Below the pieces are notes generated by a model, which saw only the letters and a list, made by a program, of their open reading frames with translations, was not told where the DNA came from and made no database searches. Below, one piece after another: positions 1-8,081 of a DNA stretch of 22,422 bases. Within the stretch, counting starts at the first letter, position 1; every line of letters begins with the position of its first letter. The DNA lies in contig JABDIZ010000057.1 of assembly GCA_013003465.1 (NCBI GenBank), forward strand, positions 1-22,422, read 5' to 3'. This stretch comes from Rhodothermaceae bacterium. Its GTDB lineage: Bacteria; Bacteroidota; Rhodothermia; Rhodothermales; Rubricoccaceae. The position numbers were made by a program, and so were the translations under genes.

Positions 1-1908
1 AGGGAGGGTCGTCTGGGGCGTGCTGCCGTTGGGTTCGTAGAAGAGGTTCAACTCGAAGGCGTCGGCCTGCAAGCTTCGTCCCCCCACGCGGTAGATGTTG
101 CGCATCGTAAGCGCCCACGAGGCATCGCTGGGCGTCGGTGTGTTGCCGCGGAGCAGCTTGAGGATGATGCGGTCGCCGTTGGTGGAGCCGGAGGTCGAGC
201 CCTGGCCGAAGTCGCCCACCGTAACGACACTCCCATCCGCGCGGAGGTACTGGTACGAGACGGCGATGACTTCATTCTCTGTCAGAGCCCGGCGGAGCGA
301 GACGTAGCCGAGGTACTCGTCTAAGGTGTAATCCACGCCCTCTTCCAGCTTGCGGAAAGCGCGCGTCTCGGAATCGCCTTGCCCTAGGCCGAAGTCGGCC
401 TCGAGGTTGACGGTGCTGGAGGAGTCGCGCAGGAGAGCGAGCTCCTGGGTGGAGTACTGGTCAAGCGTAGAGTCGGGGAGTGGGGCTCCGGAGCCGAGCG
501 CAGCGAGGTAGGCTTCACCGCCTGCGAGGACGCCCTCCTGCGGCGCATTCAGGATCGTGTTGCCTGGGCCTGGCTCGGCGAGATCCACGAGGGCCGTGGC
601 GTAGCTGATCGTCTCAGCGCCCGGGGCGCCTCCTACACCCCCGCCTGCCGTTGTGCCGTTGATGGCGGCGTTGTCATGCAGCCACACCTCGACGCCCGTG
701 ATGCGCTGCAAATCAGCATTGATGGTGCGGCTGGTGGGGTTGCTGTGCCCGCGGTCCCACCAGTTGTAGAAGTGATAGGCGAGGAAAAAGTGCGTGTTGT
801 TCTCGTACTCGTAGGGCTGGATGTCGAAGGTGGTGGTCTGGCTCCCGCCTTCGATAACGAGCGCATCGCTCTCAGCATCCTGCTGGCTTGCCACGGCCGT
901 GACGTTGAGGCCGCCGAACTGCAGATCCGTCCGTAGGCCGAAGAGCCGCTGTCCACCTCGGATCAGTTCACTCGGCGTCTGGAGAAAGACGTTGCCCGCC
1001 TCAACGCGCTGGATGATGTCGTCGGCGTAGCCCTCATAGACGAGTGAGACCTGGTTCTCGAAGTCGAACTGGTTCTGCGTGTCGTAGTTGACGTTGATGC
1101 GCAGCTTGTCGCCGATGGTGCCCGTGATACCGAGGGACAATTCCTGGCCGAAGTCCGGGTTGAGCGAGCCCGAACGCCCTGTCACGGCCTGATCGAGTTC
1201 GTTCGTCTGGTAGTCAAAGCCGAGGTCAATGTTGGCCTGTCCGTTGACGCGCAGGTCCACCTCGTTCTTCCCAAAGATGGTGGAGAACGTGCTCTGGCTT
1301 CCGCCGGGAATGTCGATGGTGATGCCGAGGCCCCCGCGCCTGCGTTGCTGGCTGCGCCGGGCGGCCAACTCGCGGAAGCCCTCTGTCACCGACGAGCGGA
1401 GGCGCAGGTCGCGGTAGGTCGGCAGGTCCGTCTCCACTGGCACACGGACGTCCTGCCCCGCTACTTGCTCGGTTACGGTATACCGGAAGTCCGTCGAATC
1501 CAGCAGGACTTCGCGCCGCCAGTAGGCCCCCAGGTCGAACTGGTAGGGGCGGGTATTGCGGTCTACGAGGGGAGCGCCGATGCCCTCGCGCCGCGGTGCA
1601 GGGAAATACAGCCGCGCCCGCCGTGTGGTGTCGGTTTCAGTCGTATCGCTTGCCAGCGCGCCGAGGCTGTCTGCACGCAGCGAATCGGCCACATTCGGTA
1701 CGGCGACGCTATCCGTGTCCGCCACCGCAGTCGTGAAGACACGCGGCCACGGGGCCTCATTGGCGGCGGCCGAGTGGGCGTGGAGGACCAGCCAGAGAAA
1801 ACCCAGCACGGCGACGCTGCCAAGCAGCGCCAGCAGGCGGAGGGGCTCAGAGGCCGGAGAAACGCGCACGGATCGGGGGACAGCTACACAACAAACCCCG
1901 GCCAGCAT
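1..1908 (-). CDS. sprA: SprA-type outer-membrane translocon protein (N-terminal part; gene continues past the left edge)
   Basis: An open frame of 636 codons on the minus strand starts at an ATG at 1908 and runs off the window. An in-frame stop at 1945-1947, with no other start in between, makes this the furthest possible start. Residues about 22-48 form a hydrophobic signal segment. A Ser/Thr/Asp-rich stretch follows, then the conserved SprA/Sov core: a GKNEVDLRVNGQANIDLG block, TGTIGDKLRINVNYDTQNQ, FDFENQVSLVYEGYADDI, VEAGNVFLQTPSELI and GQRLFGLRTDLQFG. In Bacteroidota, SprA is a very large beta-barrel that forms the outer-membrane channel of the type IX secretion system; it was first named for gliding motility. 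The 636 residues seen are only part of the usual length of well over 2000. The gene diverges from the lipoprotein gene at 2186. The family call is secure; a gliding role cannot be read from the sequence. Confidence 0.9.
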   Translation of the reverse strand, partial: MLAGVCCVAVPRSVRVSPASEPLRLLALLGSVAVLGFLWLVLHAHSAAANEAPWPRVFTTAVADTDSVAVPNVADSLRADSLGALASDTTETDTTRRARLYFPAPRREGIGAPLVDRNTRPYQFDLGAYWRREVLLDSTDFRYTVTEQVAGQDVRVPVETDLPTYRDLRLRSSVTEGFRELAARRSQQRRRGGLGITIDIPGGSQSTFSTIFGKNEVDLRVNGQANIDLGFDYQTNELDQAVTGRSGSLNPDFGQELSLGITGTIGDKLRINVNYDTQNQFDFENQVSLVYEGYADDIIQRVEAGNVFLQTPSELIRGGQRLFGLRTDLQFGGLNVTAVASQQDAESDALVIEGGSQTTTFDIQPYEYENNTHFFLAYHFYNWWDRGHSNPTSRTINADLQRITGVEVWLHDNAAINGTTAGGGVGGAPGAETISYATALVDLAEPGPGNTILNAPQEGVLAGGEAYLAALGSGAPLPDSTLDQYSTQELALLRDSSSTVNLEADFGLGQGDSETRAFRKLEEGVDYTLDEYLGYVSLRRALTENEVIAVSYQYLRADGSVVTVGDFGQGSTSGSTNGDRIILKLLRGNTPTPSDASWALTMRNIYRVGGRSLQADAFELNLFYEPNGSTPQTTLP

Positions 1909-2185
1909 CCGCGCGTGCGGGGCCAGCAGGGAGCGGACGAAGACTCAGGAGGTGTAGCGAAACGCGGCGATAGGGTCCGGCATGCGGAGAAACGGAAACC
2001 AATCTGACTGGCTAGCACGCAGAACGTGAGCCGGACGGGGGCTGAAACTACGGTCGCCTAGCAGGTGCCGCAAGGGCAGAACTTCGCGAACCAGGGATAG
2101 AATCGGTGCCCTCTGTGCGGGAAATGGCTTGGCCTATGCTGCTTGTCGGGCGTAGTCTTAGCCGGTCTCTTTTCTGCCTACCGTC
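1909..2185. other. Divergent intergenic region between sprA and the lipoprotein gene
   Basis: This 277-base spacer separates two divergent starts, so it must hold promoters for both directions. A perfect 8-bp palindrome, TTCGCGAA, lies at 2083-2090. On the plus strand AT-richer words occur around 2096-2104 (GATAGAATC) and 2132-2139 (TATGCTGC); either could be a -10 element, but no convincing -33/-10 pair stands out. No small ORF here looks coding. The short minus frames in this region are the end of a long antisense frame opposite the SDR gene. Confidence 0.5.
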
Positions 2186-2728
2186 ATGTGTCAGCCCCTG
2201 CGTTTTCGCCTCCCGATGGGTGCCGTCGTGCACGGTGCGTTCTTGCTGAGTATCTGTCTCCTGATGGCCTGTGGAGCCCCCGCTCCGGTGGTGGCCGAGG
2301 ATACATCGGGTGGGTCCTATCCGCCCCCGGCCGCAGAGCCCGTACCCGGCGCGGCCGAGATCGAAGCAGCTGTTCTCGCCGTGATCGCCTTTCAGCAGGA
2401 GGCCTGGAATGAAGGAGACATCCGCTCGTTCATGGCCGGCTACTCGCGCTCTGACTCCCTGGTGTTCATCTCGGGAGGCAATCTGCGGCGTGGCTGGCAG
2501 GCCAATCTCTACGCCTACGTCCGCAACTACCCCGACCGATCGGCGATGGGCACCCTGTCTTTCGAAGAGCTCGGCGCGCGCGCGCTCTCGCCCACCCTGG
2601 CCATCGCCTATGGCATCTGGCGGCTGGACCGCGCCGAGGACGAGCCCTGGGGGCGCTTCTCGCTGCTGTTCCAGAAGGAAGACGACGGTTGGCGCATCAT
2701 CCACGACCACACCTCCTCTGGCTCCTGA
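2186..2728 (+). CDS. Lipoprotein with a DUF4440/SnoaL-like (NTF2 fold) domain
   Basis: A 180-residue protein. Two arginines (residues 6 and 8) precede a hydrophobic stretch ending in the lipobox LMAC, so Cys29 is the expected lipidated residue and the mature protein should be membrane-anchored. Starting at Met11 would remove the positive charges, so the first ATG is preferred. After a Pro-rich spacer (residues 40-57), the rest fits the small NTF2-like DUF4440 fold: a helix with QQEAWNEGDIRSFMAGY, then DSLVFISGG, RRGWQANL, the strand AIAYGIWRLDR, and the C-terminal SLLFQKEDDGWRIIHDHTS. Such domains bind small molecules or act as small enzymes, but no specific substrate can be read here. The SDR gene begins 6 bases downstream, so the two are probably co-transcribed. 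The fold is a confident call; the function is unknown. Confidence 0.8.
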   Translation: MCQPLRFRLPMGAVVHGAFLLSICLLMACGAPAPVVAEDTSGGSYPPPAAEPVPGAAEIEAAVLAVIAFQQEAWNEGDIRSFMAGYSRSDSLVFISGGNLRRGWQANLYAYVRNYPDRSAMGTLSFEELGARALSPTLAIAYGIWRLDRAEDEPWGRFSLLFQKEDDGWRIIHDHTSSGS

Positions 2729-2734
2729 CACGCT

Positions 2735-3406
2735 ATGATGCTTCCCGATCTTTCCAGTACCACCGTGGTCCTCACCGGCGCGTGCGGGCGCCTTGGCCGC
2801 GTCGTGACGCAGCATCTCGTAGACGCCGGAGCGACCGTGGCTGGACTCGACACGCAGGAGCGCGAGCCGCTGGCCGAGGGCGTTCGCCTGTTTACGGCCG
2901 ATCTGACCGGCGAAGACGCGGTCGTTGCCGTGTTCGACCGCATCCGAGCAGAGATCGGCTCCGTCGGGGCGCTGATTCATACCGTGGGCATGTGGGACGG
3001 GCAGCCGTTCGCGGAGACCTCCTTTGCCGACTGGAACCGGGTGATGCAGGTCAACCTGACGAGTGCGTTTCTCACCTTCCGCGAGGCCGCCCGGCACATG
3101 CAGGACACCGGAGGGCGGCTGGTAGGCATCGCCTCGCGGCAGGGGGTCGAGCGGGGCGTCGGCAAGCAGGCGGCCTACTCGATGGCGAAGGCAGGCGTGA
3201 TGCGGCTCGTGGAAGCGGTGGCTGATGAGTACGAAGGGCACATCACCGCTGCCGCCGTGGCTCCTTCCACAATTCTTTTCGGGGAGGAAGACGCCGAGGT
3301 CAAAGGCGTGGCGGTAGACGATGTGGCGGCACTGTGTGTCTACCTCTGCGGCCCAGGCGGATCCGTCCACAACGGTACCGTCCTCCGGGCCTACGGCACG
3401 GGCTGA
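2735..3406 (+). CDS. Short-chain dehydrogenase/reductase (SDR family)
   Basis: A 223-residue classical SDR, presumed cytoplasmic and NAD(P)-dependent. The cofactor-binding glycine motif is TGACGRLG at residues 14-21. Asn107 lies in VMQVNLTSAF, the catalytic Ser134 in GIASRQG, and the catalytic YxxxK as Tyr148-Ser-Met-Ala-Lys152, so the full Asn-Ser-Tyr-Lys set is present. The usual NNAG motif is replaced by IHTVG (residues 81-85). The protein is a little shorter than the usual 250 residues, mainly in the substrate-binding part after the YxxxK, and the substrate cannot be predicted. Two ATGs stand in tandem at 2735 and 2738; either may be used. It follows the lipoprotein gene by 6 bases, and its stop lies one base from the stop of the convergent dehydrogenase gene. 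Confidence 0.88.
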   Translation: MMLPDLSSTTVVLTGACGRLGRVVTQHLVDAGATVAGLDTQEREPLAEGVRLFTADLTGEDAVVAVFDRIRAEIGSVGALIHTVGMWDGQPFAETSFADWNRVMQVNLTSAFLTFREAARHMQDTGGRLVGIASRQGVERGVGKQAAYSMAKAGVMRLVEAVADEYEGHITAAAVAPSTILFGEEDAEVKGVAVDDVAALCVYLCGPGGSVHNGTVLRAYGTG

Positions 3407-3407
3407 C

Positions 3408-4565
3408 TCACGCTGCGACGGCCTCGCGTGCGGTCCAGCGCTCCTGAATCGTGATGCCGCGGGCCGCAAGCGCGTCGAAGAACCGATCCATCGGCACAAG
3501 TTGCTCAGGGGGCGCCACCCCACCGCCTGCGATCTGCTTGGCTGCGAGCAGTTCGGCGATGGTGACCGCGGTGAAGGCCGTACACCGTTGCATCGCAGAG
3601 AGCCCCGTGGCCTCGTCGAAGCGATCCACGAGGTCGTAGGTGAGCGTCTGCGTCCTTCCGTCCCGCTCGCCTGTGATTTCGATGCGGACCACCACCGTGT
3701 CGGCGTAGGTTCCGCCGAGACGTTGGCGTAGCCGCCGCGCCAGCACATCGCGGTAGCTCAGGTGTGTGCGTACGTCGAGGGTCTGCCGGTCGGCGAGGCC
3801 GAGCGCCATCAAGAACTGCATCTGATGGGCATGGCCGGGGTAGCGGAGTGTTTTCACGTCGAGGGTCTGGAGACGGCCTTCGAGGGCGTGCACGAGCATC
3901 GTAAGGTCGCTTGCATAGAAGGCTTCCATCGTCCCGAGTCCCTCCACCTCGACGGTCTCGACCCCCGTCAGGGGGTCTATCGTCTCGTTCTTTCCTTCGC
4001 GGAGGATGTGCACCGGGGTAGTGTAATCCTCCAGAAGCTTCTCGGCCGAGTGGGCGAGGCGGTAGTTGAACGGCTCTGTCGGCTCCGTCGGGACATCGCC
4101 TACGAGGATGCGTACCTCCGTGGCCTGCTCGAACTGTGCCAGTCCGCGCATCGTGAGCACGTTCGCCAGGCCAGGGGCGAGGCCGCAGCCCGGCACGATC
4201 CAGCGCTGATGCTCCTCGGCGAGCGTCGCCAGCCCCTGCTCGCGTGCGAGGATCGGCTCCGGCCCGCCGAGATCCACGAAGTGGGCACCCTGCTCCACGG
4301 CGAGCGCGGCGAGGCGCGGGTTCAGGTCTGGGTCCACGCACGAGATCACGCAGGCGCTGTTCGCCAGCAGCGCTTCGAGCGCCTTCAGGTCGCGGGCGTC
4401 CGCCTCGATGGCGCGCAGCTTGGGATGCGACGCGCTGGCCTGGAAGGTGCGCAGGACCGCCGGGCGGGCCTCGCAGACCTGCACGCGTGTGATGGCGTCG
4501 TTGTGGCAGAGCGCGGAGGCCACGGCCGAGCCCATCGCGCCTGCCCCGAGAACCGTGATTTTCAT
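3408..4565 (-). CDS. Saccharopine dehydrogenase-family oxidoreductase (lysine 6-dehydrogenase-like)
   Basis: The 385-residue protein starts MKITVLGAGAMG, a Rossmann GxGxxG nucleotide-binding motif at residues 7-12. A further 26 in-frame codons upstream, to 4643, would overlap the permease gene and precede a perfect Rossmann strand, so 4565 is taken as the start. Other family marks are VISCVDPDLNPRLAALAVE (72-90), HFVDLGG (95-101), the GCGLAPGLANVL block (126-137) and KTLRYPGH (238-245). The last two are typical of the L-lysine 6-dehydrogenase/saccharopine reductase branch, which acts on the epsilon-amino group of lysine or a related imine with NAD(P). A lysine catabolic role is inference; no partner enzyme lies nearby. 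It follows the ABC permease by 61 bases on the same strand and ends one base from the convergent SDR gene. Confidence 0.85.
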   Translation of the reverse strand: MKITVLGAGAMGSAVASALCHNDAITRVQVCEARPAVLRTFQASASHPKLRAIEADARDLKALEALLANSACVISCVDPDLNPRLAALAVEQGAHFVDLGGPEPILAREQGLATLAEEHQRWIVPGCGLAPGLANVLTMRGLAQFEQATEVRILVGDVPTEPTEPFNYRLAHSAEKLLEDYTTPVHILREGKNETIDPLTGVETVEVEGLGTMEAFYASDLTMLVHALEGRLQTLDVKTLRYPGHAHQMQFLMALGLADRQTLDVRTHLSYRDVLARRLRQRLGGTYADTVVVRIEITGERDGRTQTLTYDLVDRFDEATGLSAMQRCTAFTAVTIAELLAAKQIAGGGVAPPEQLVPMDRFFDALAARGITIQERWTAREAVAA

Positions 4566-4626
4566 GACCGGGAGCGGGACCAGAGACGCCTGCAAGGTAC
4601 GGATTCGAGCGGGGCAAGCGGCCGGG

Positions 4627-6279
4627 TTACGAAAGCGTGGCACGCGCGCCGAGGCGGCGCGTGGCGGCCACCGCGATCAGCACGAGCGCCATCAGGAGCA
4701 CACTGTAGGCCGCCGCCGCGCCGAAGTCGTAGAGCCGCAGCTGGGCGAAGATCTCGACCGAGATGGGCCGGTTGCTGTAGACGTAGAGCATGATGGACGA
4801 GACGAACTCGCCCAGCGCCGTCACGAACGTGAGCAGCGCGCCCGCCGCTACGCCCGGCCCGATGACGGGCAGTACGACACGGCGGAAGGTGGTGAAGCTG
4901 CCCGCGCCGAGATCGGCTGAGGCTTCTGAGAGGCGATCGTCGTAGCCTTCGAGGGCGGCCTGTGCGGCGCGCACCACGAGCGGGATGTGCCGCACGAAAT
5001 AGGCCAGTGGCAGCAACCATACCGTTCCTACGAGCACGGCGCCACCCGCCATCGCCGTCGGCTCGTCGAAGGCTACGATCAGGTTGAGGGCGATGACGGT
5101 GCCGGGAATGGCGAACGGGAGCACGGCTAACCCGCGGATCAGCCCGCGTCCGGGAACGCCGCTCTTCGCCACCACCAGCGCCGTCGCTACGCCGAAGACG
5201 AGGTTGGCGGCCGTCGAGAGCCCGGCCATCCAGAGCGAGTTGCGGATCGGCGCGAACACGTCTGGTTGCGCGAACAGCGCCGTGTAGTTGGCGAGCGTGT
5301 AGCGGTCGGGCAGGATCTGGGTCGTCCAACTCCCTTCCTCGACGAACGAGAGCAGCACGACCGTCGCCACCGGCAGCAGCACAAACAGCAGGAACAGCGC
5401 GGCGAGGCCGCCTGCGAGGGCCCGCGCCCAGCCGCTTCGCACGGGCGTTCCGAGGCGCCCGGTGCCCTTCGAGGTGGTACCCAGCCGCCGGTCGCGCCGC
5501 AGCTCCAGCCCGACGAGGAACAGCAGGCAGATCGCCGTCAGGATCACCGAGACGGTGGCCGAGCGGTCGAGGAAGCCGTTGACCTTGTACTGGTAGATCT
5601 GCGTCGTCAAGAACGGCTCGTCGCCCGCGAAGAGGAGCGGGGCGGTGAAGCTCGCCATGGAGAGCATGAACACGAGCAGTGCGGCGCCCACGAGGGCCGG
5701 GCGCAGCAGTGGCAGGATGACACGCCGGAAGGTGGTCATGCCAGAGGCGCCGAGGTCGGCCGAGGCGTCGAGCAGGCTGCGGTCGAGGTCGGCCAGCGCG
5801 GCGCTCGTGAAGAGGTAGAAGTAGACGTAGAAAGCGTAGACGTGGACGATCAGGACGGCCGCGCGCCCCTCGAAGGAAAACGGCACAGCCTCCAACCTGA
5901 AGACCGCCTGAAGCCCACGCGGCAGCATCCCGCTCTCGCCGTAGAGAAACAGGAACGCCAGCACGCCCACGAGCGGCGGCAGCGCCAGCGGCAGTGCCGC
6001 TACGACCTGCAGCGTCTTGCGCAGCGGGAAGTCGAAGCGGAAGAATGCCCACGCCAGGGCCATTCCCAGCATCCCGCCCAGCGCGACGGTGCCCAGCGAG
6101 ATGCCGACCGAATTCCAGAGCGCCCGCACGCCCGCCGCACGACTGCTGCCGAAGAAGCGCGTCAGGTTCTCGCCAGCAAGGCCGAGCACGAACGTGCCCA
6201 CGCTCGGCCAGACCACGTAGCCCAGCAGCACGAGCACAACGGGGCCGGCAAGGAGCCAGGCTGCACGGCGCGTCAGCAT
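4627..6279 (-). CDS. Fused two-domain ABC transporter permease (iron(III)/thiamine type)
   Basis: A 550-residue integral membrane protein made of two tandem permease halves. Each half carries an EAA loop for docking the ATPase: LDASADLGASGMTTFRRVIL around residues 170-189, and LSEASADLGAGSFTTFRRVV around 450-469. About six hydrophobic segments precede or surround each loop, and a charged linker at about 260-285 joins the halves. This fused layout is typical of Fe(III) (FbpB/SfuB) and thiamine (ThiP) importers of the binding-protein-dependent class. Neither a solute-binding protein nor an ATPase gene lies next to it in this window, so the substrate is open. The start is 3 bases after the LOG gene's stop, indicating an operon. 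The permease call is strong; the substrate class is only suggestive. Confidence 0.9.
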   Translation of the reverse strand: MLTRRAAWLLAGPVVLVLLGYVVWPSVGTFVLGLAGENLTRFFGSSRAAGVRALWNSVGISLGTVALGGMLGMALAWAFFRFDFPLRKTLQVVAALPLALPPLVGVLAFLFLYGESGMLPRGLQAVFRLEAVPFSFEGRAAVLIVHVYAFYVYFYLFTSAALADLDRSLLDASADLGASGMTTFRRVILPLLRPALVGAALLVFMLSMASFTAPLLFAGDEPFLTTQIYQYKVNGFLDRSATVSVILTAICLLFLVGLELRRDRRLGTTSKGTGRLGTPVRSGWARALAGGLAALFLLFVLLPVATVVLLSFVEEGSWTTQILPDRYTLANYTALFAQPDVFAPIRNSLWMAGLSTAANLVFGVATALVVAKSGVPGRGLIRGLAVLPFAIPGTVIALNLIVAFDEPTAMAGGAVLVGTVWLLPLAYFVRHIPLVVRAAQAALEGYDDRLSEASADLGAGSFTTFRRVVLPVIGPGVAAGALLTFVTALGEFVSSIMLYVYSNRPISVEIFAQLRLYDFGAAAAYSVLLMALVLIAVAATRRLGARATLS

Positions 6280-6282
6280 CGC

Positions 6283-6876
6283 CTACAACTCACGGCGGGT
6301 GATCCAGCGCGTCGTCTTGGTCGGCTCGAAGGCCCGAAGCTGAGTGAGGAGGGCAGGGGGGTGCTCGTCTACCAGCAGCAGATCGCGGTGCTGGGCGCGG
6401 ACGAACCCCTCGTCTTCCGCATGATCGAAGAACGCGATCAGGCCATCGTAGTACCCCGCCACGTTGAGGAGGCCGCACGGTTTCTGGTGGATGCCGAGCT
6501 GGCTCCACGTCAGCGCCTCAGCCAGTTCTTCGAGTGTCCCGAGGCCACCCGGCAGCGCGACGAAGGCGTCGGCGAGGCCGGCCATGAGCGCCTTGCGCTC
6601 GTGCATCGAATCCACGAGGCGCAGCTCCGTTAGCCCTTCGTGGGCGACTTCCCGCTGCGCGAGGCTGTAGGGAATCACGCCGATGGCCTCACCGCCAGCT
6701 TCCAGCACGGCATCGGCGATGATGCCCATCAAGCCAACCCGTCCTCCCCCGTAGACGAGCCCGATGTTTTCTTCCGCCAGCAGCGTACCGAGTGCACGTG
6801 CAGCCTCGGCATACGCAGGCCGGTGGCCTGCGTTGGAGCCGCAGTAAACGCCGAGGCGCTGGAGAGTCGCCGCCAT
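6283..6876 (-). CDS. LOG-family (TIGR00730) nucleoside-5'-monophosphate phosphoribohydrolase
   Basis: A 197-residue, probably cytoplasmic, Rossmann-like enzyme with all the LOG signatures: VYCGSNAG near the N-terminus, VYGGGRVGLMG (residues 41-51), MHERK (91-95) and the phosphate-binding PGGLGTLEE (109-117). Family members hydrolyse the N-glycosidic bond of nucleoside 5'-monophosphates to release the base and ribose 5-phosphate; plant LOG activates cytokinins this way. Bacterial members are often mislabelled lysine decarboxylases. The length is normal for the family. It sits 2 bases after recR and 3 bases before the permease, so it is part of a tight operon. The native substrate is not known; a nucleotide salvage or clean-up role is inferred. 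Confidence 0.9.
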   Translation of the reverse strand: MAATLQRLGVYCGSNAGHRPAYAEAARALGTLLAEENIGLVYGGGRVGLMGIIADAVLEAGGEAIGVIPYSLAQREVAHEGLTELRLVDSMHERKALMAGLADAFVALPGGLGTLEELAEALTWSQLGIHQKPCGLLNVAGYYDGLIAFFDHAEDEGFVRAQHRDLLLVDEHPPALLTQLRAFEPTKTTRWITRREL

Positions 6877-6878
6877 CG

Positions 6879-7547
6879 CTAGAGTCCGGCGCGGCCGTCC
6901 AGCGCACGGGCGAGTGTGGCCTCGTCGGCGTATTCGAGGTCGCCGCCGATGGGCAGGCCTCGTGCGATGCGCGTGACGCTGATGCCGAGCGGGCCGAGCA
7001 ACTGCCCGATGTAGTAGGCCGTCGTGTCGCCCTCCACGTTCGGGTTCATGGCGAGGATGACCTCGCGCACCGGCTCGTAGGGTTCGGCCGGTTCCGCCAC
7101 CGTCCCCTCCGCAGGAGCAGGCACCCCAGCGGGGTCGCTGATGCGCGGCGCGGCGCGCGCTACCAGTTCGCGGATCTTGAGGTCGTCGGGGCCGATACCA
7201 TCGAGCGGCGAGATGACGCCGCCGAGGACATGGTAGAGGCCGCGGAACTCGCCTGTGCGCTCCAGCGCCAGCACGTCGTTAGGTTCCTCGACCACACAGA
7301 TCACCGACCGGTCGCGCTTGGCCGAGCGGCAGATCGGGCAGGGATCGTCGTCGGTCACGTTGAAGCAGACCGAGCACGCCTTAACGTGGTCCTTGACCGC
7401 CACGAGCGCTTTCGCCAGGTCCACCACATCCTCGCGGGGCATCTTGAGCACGTACGCGGCGAGGCGCTGCGCCGTCTTGCGGCCCACCGTCGGCAGCTTG
7501 GAAAACTGCTCGACGAGCGTTTCGACCGTTTCTGAGGTGAGGTGCAT
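6879..7547 (-). CDS. recR: Recombination mediator RecR
   Basis: A 222-residue RecR, which works with RecO (and RecF) to load RecA onto gapped DNA. In order it has a helix-hairpin-helix (LPTVGRKTAQRLA, residues 18-30), a four-Cys zinc finger (Cys58, Cys61, Cys70, Cys73) and a Toprim domain (VICVVEEPNDVLALERT from 82, YHVLGGVISPLDGIGPDDL 105-123, VILAMNPNVEGDTTAYYI 163-180). It ends with the C-terminal ARGLPIGGDLEYADEATLARAL. It is about 20 residues longer than usual because of a Pro/Ala/Glu-rich insert at about 133-160 between two Toprim strands. It lies downstream of ybaB, the common dnaX-ybaB-recR order, but with a 100-base spacer that carries a repeat array. Confidence 0.97.
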   Translation of the reverse strand: MHLTSETVETLVEQFSKLPTVGRKTAQRLAAYVLKMPREDVVDLAKALVAVKDHVKACSVCFNVTDDDPCPICRSAKRDRSVICVVEEPNDVLALERTGEFRGLYHVLGGVISPLDGIGPDDLKIRELVARAAPRISDPAGVPAPAEGTVAEPAEPYEPVREVILAMNPNVEGDTTAYYIGQLLGPLGISVTRIARGLPIGGDLEYADEATLARALDGRAGL

Positions 7548-7548
7548 A

Positions 7549-7573
7549 GCAGCGGACGGTGGACAGCGGACGG
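7549..7573 (+). repeat. 25-bp heptad-type repeat copy, recR-ybaB spacer
   Basis: This stretch reads as 7-bp steps (GGACGGT, GGACAGC, GGACGGC) and matches base for base, on the opposite strand, the copy at 8891-8915 inside dnaX. It occupies the spacer just upstream of the recR start codon. The rest of the spacer, especially 7608-7640, is also loosely 7-periodic and pyrimidine-rich (for example CTGTCTT, CGGCTCT, TCGCCCT, CCGTCTA). It appears to belong to the dispersed heptad family seen at other junctions in the window. Confidence 0.7.
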
Positions 7574-7647
7574 CAGAAACGGAATGCTACGGACTGCCGC
7601 TGACACCGCTCTGTCTTCGGCTCTTCGCCCTCCGTCTACCGGGTCAG

Positions 7648-8004
7648 CTAGATCAGCGGACCCGAGCCGCCACCCATGCCGCCGAGGTCGAGGCCCGGCG
7701 GGAGCATGGTGGAGGCCGCTTCCTGCATGCGGCGCGCCCGGATGCCCTCGGCTTCTTCCAGGGCCTTGTTGACGCCTGCGATGAGGAGGTCTTCGAGCAT
7801 CTCCATCTCGTCGGGGTTGACGATGGGCGCTTCAAGCGAAATGGCGGTGACGCGGCCCTGGCCGTCGGCCGTGACCTTGACCATGCCGCCGCCGACTTCG
7901 GTGGTGACCTGCTCGTTTTTGAGGGCCTCCTGCGTGTCGGCCATCTTCTGCTGCATCTCAGCCATGCGGCCGAAGAGGTCGGCCATGTTGGGGGTGTCGT
8001 CCAT
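7648..8004 (-). CDS. YbaB/EbfC family nucleoid-associated protein
   Basis: Starting at the ATG at 8004 the protein has 118 residues. A second ATG at 7986 (MADLFGRMAEMQQKM) is an equally good start, because family members usually begin just before this Met/Gln-rich helix. An in-frame extension to 8088 is rejected because it would translate a repeat array and overlap the dnaX stop. The family pattern is visible: an N-terminal amphipathic helix, then VGGGMVKVTADGQGRVTAISLEAP, then NPDEMEMLEDLLIAGVNKALEEAE, and a Gly/Met-rich tail. YbaB/EbfC proteins are small dimeric DNA-binding proteins of the nucleoid. The place between dnaX and recR is the conserved one for this family. Confidence 0.93.
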   Translation of the reverse strand: MDDTPNMADLFGRMAEMQQKMADTQEALKNEQVTTEVGGGMVKVTADGQGRVTAISLEAPIVNPDEMEMLEDLLIAGVNKALEEAEGIRARRMQEAASTMLPPGLDLGGMGGGSGPLI

Positions 8005-8014
8005 GAGGGTTGAC

Positions 8015-8081
8015 GGTTTCGGGTTCTGGGTTAAGGGTAGGGTAGGAGGCAACAGGTAACCCTCACCCTCCAACCCTGTAA
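8015..8081. repeat. Degenerate heptad arrays with inverted symmetry in the dnaX-ybaB spacer
   Basis: The left part steps by about 7 bases through a GGG word (CGGGTTC, TGGGTTA, AGGGTAG at 8020-8040). The right part has CCC words at 8060, 8066 and 8074 (spacing 6 and 8). The two parts are roughly complementary: on the plus strand GGGTTaaGGGTaGGG faces CCCTCACCCTCCAACCC, so an imperfect hairpin can form. On the minus strand this lies right after the dnaX stop and before the ybaB start, and it could weaken read-through or stabilise an mRNA end. There is no T-run like that of a standard terminator. Confidence 0.55.

Noticed and set aside
1345..2007. Plus-strand frame of 220 codons over the sprA start
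   Set aside because: The opposite strand holds SprA with clear family motifs. The plus frame has no domain and ends in the spacer.
2017..2027. 11-base word ACGCAGAACGT shared by the spacer upstream of the lipoprotein gene and the purQ upstream region (21271-21281)
   Set aside because: Dozens of 11-base matches are expected by chance in a window of this length, and positions relative to the starts differ.
2048..3748. Long minus-strand open frame (566 codons) opposite the lipoprotein and SDR genes
   Set aside because: Its translation is Arg/Gly/Pro-rich without any recognisable domain, and it covers two plus-strand genes with intact motifs. GC-rich DNA gives such antisense frames.
4562..6052. 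Second minus-strand frame inside the permease gene
   Set aside because: Arg-rich out-of-frame translation of the permease; no conserved motif.
5266..6633. Plus-strand open frame of 455 codons opposite the ABC permease and LOG genes
   Set aside because: The product is a Gln/Glu/Arg/His-rich string typical of antisense translation of membrane-protein codons, and the minus-strand genes are clear.
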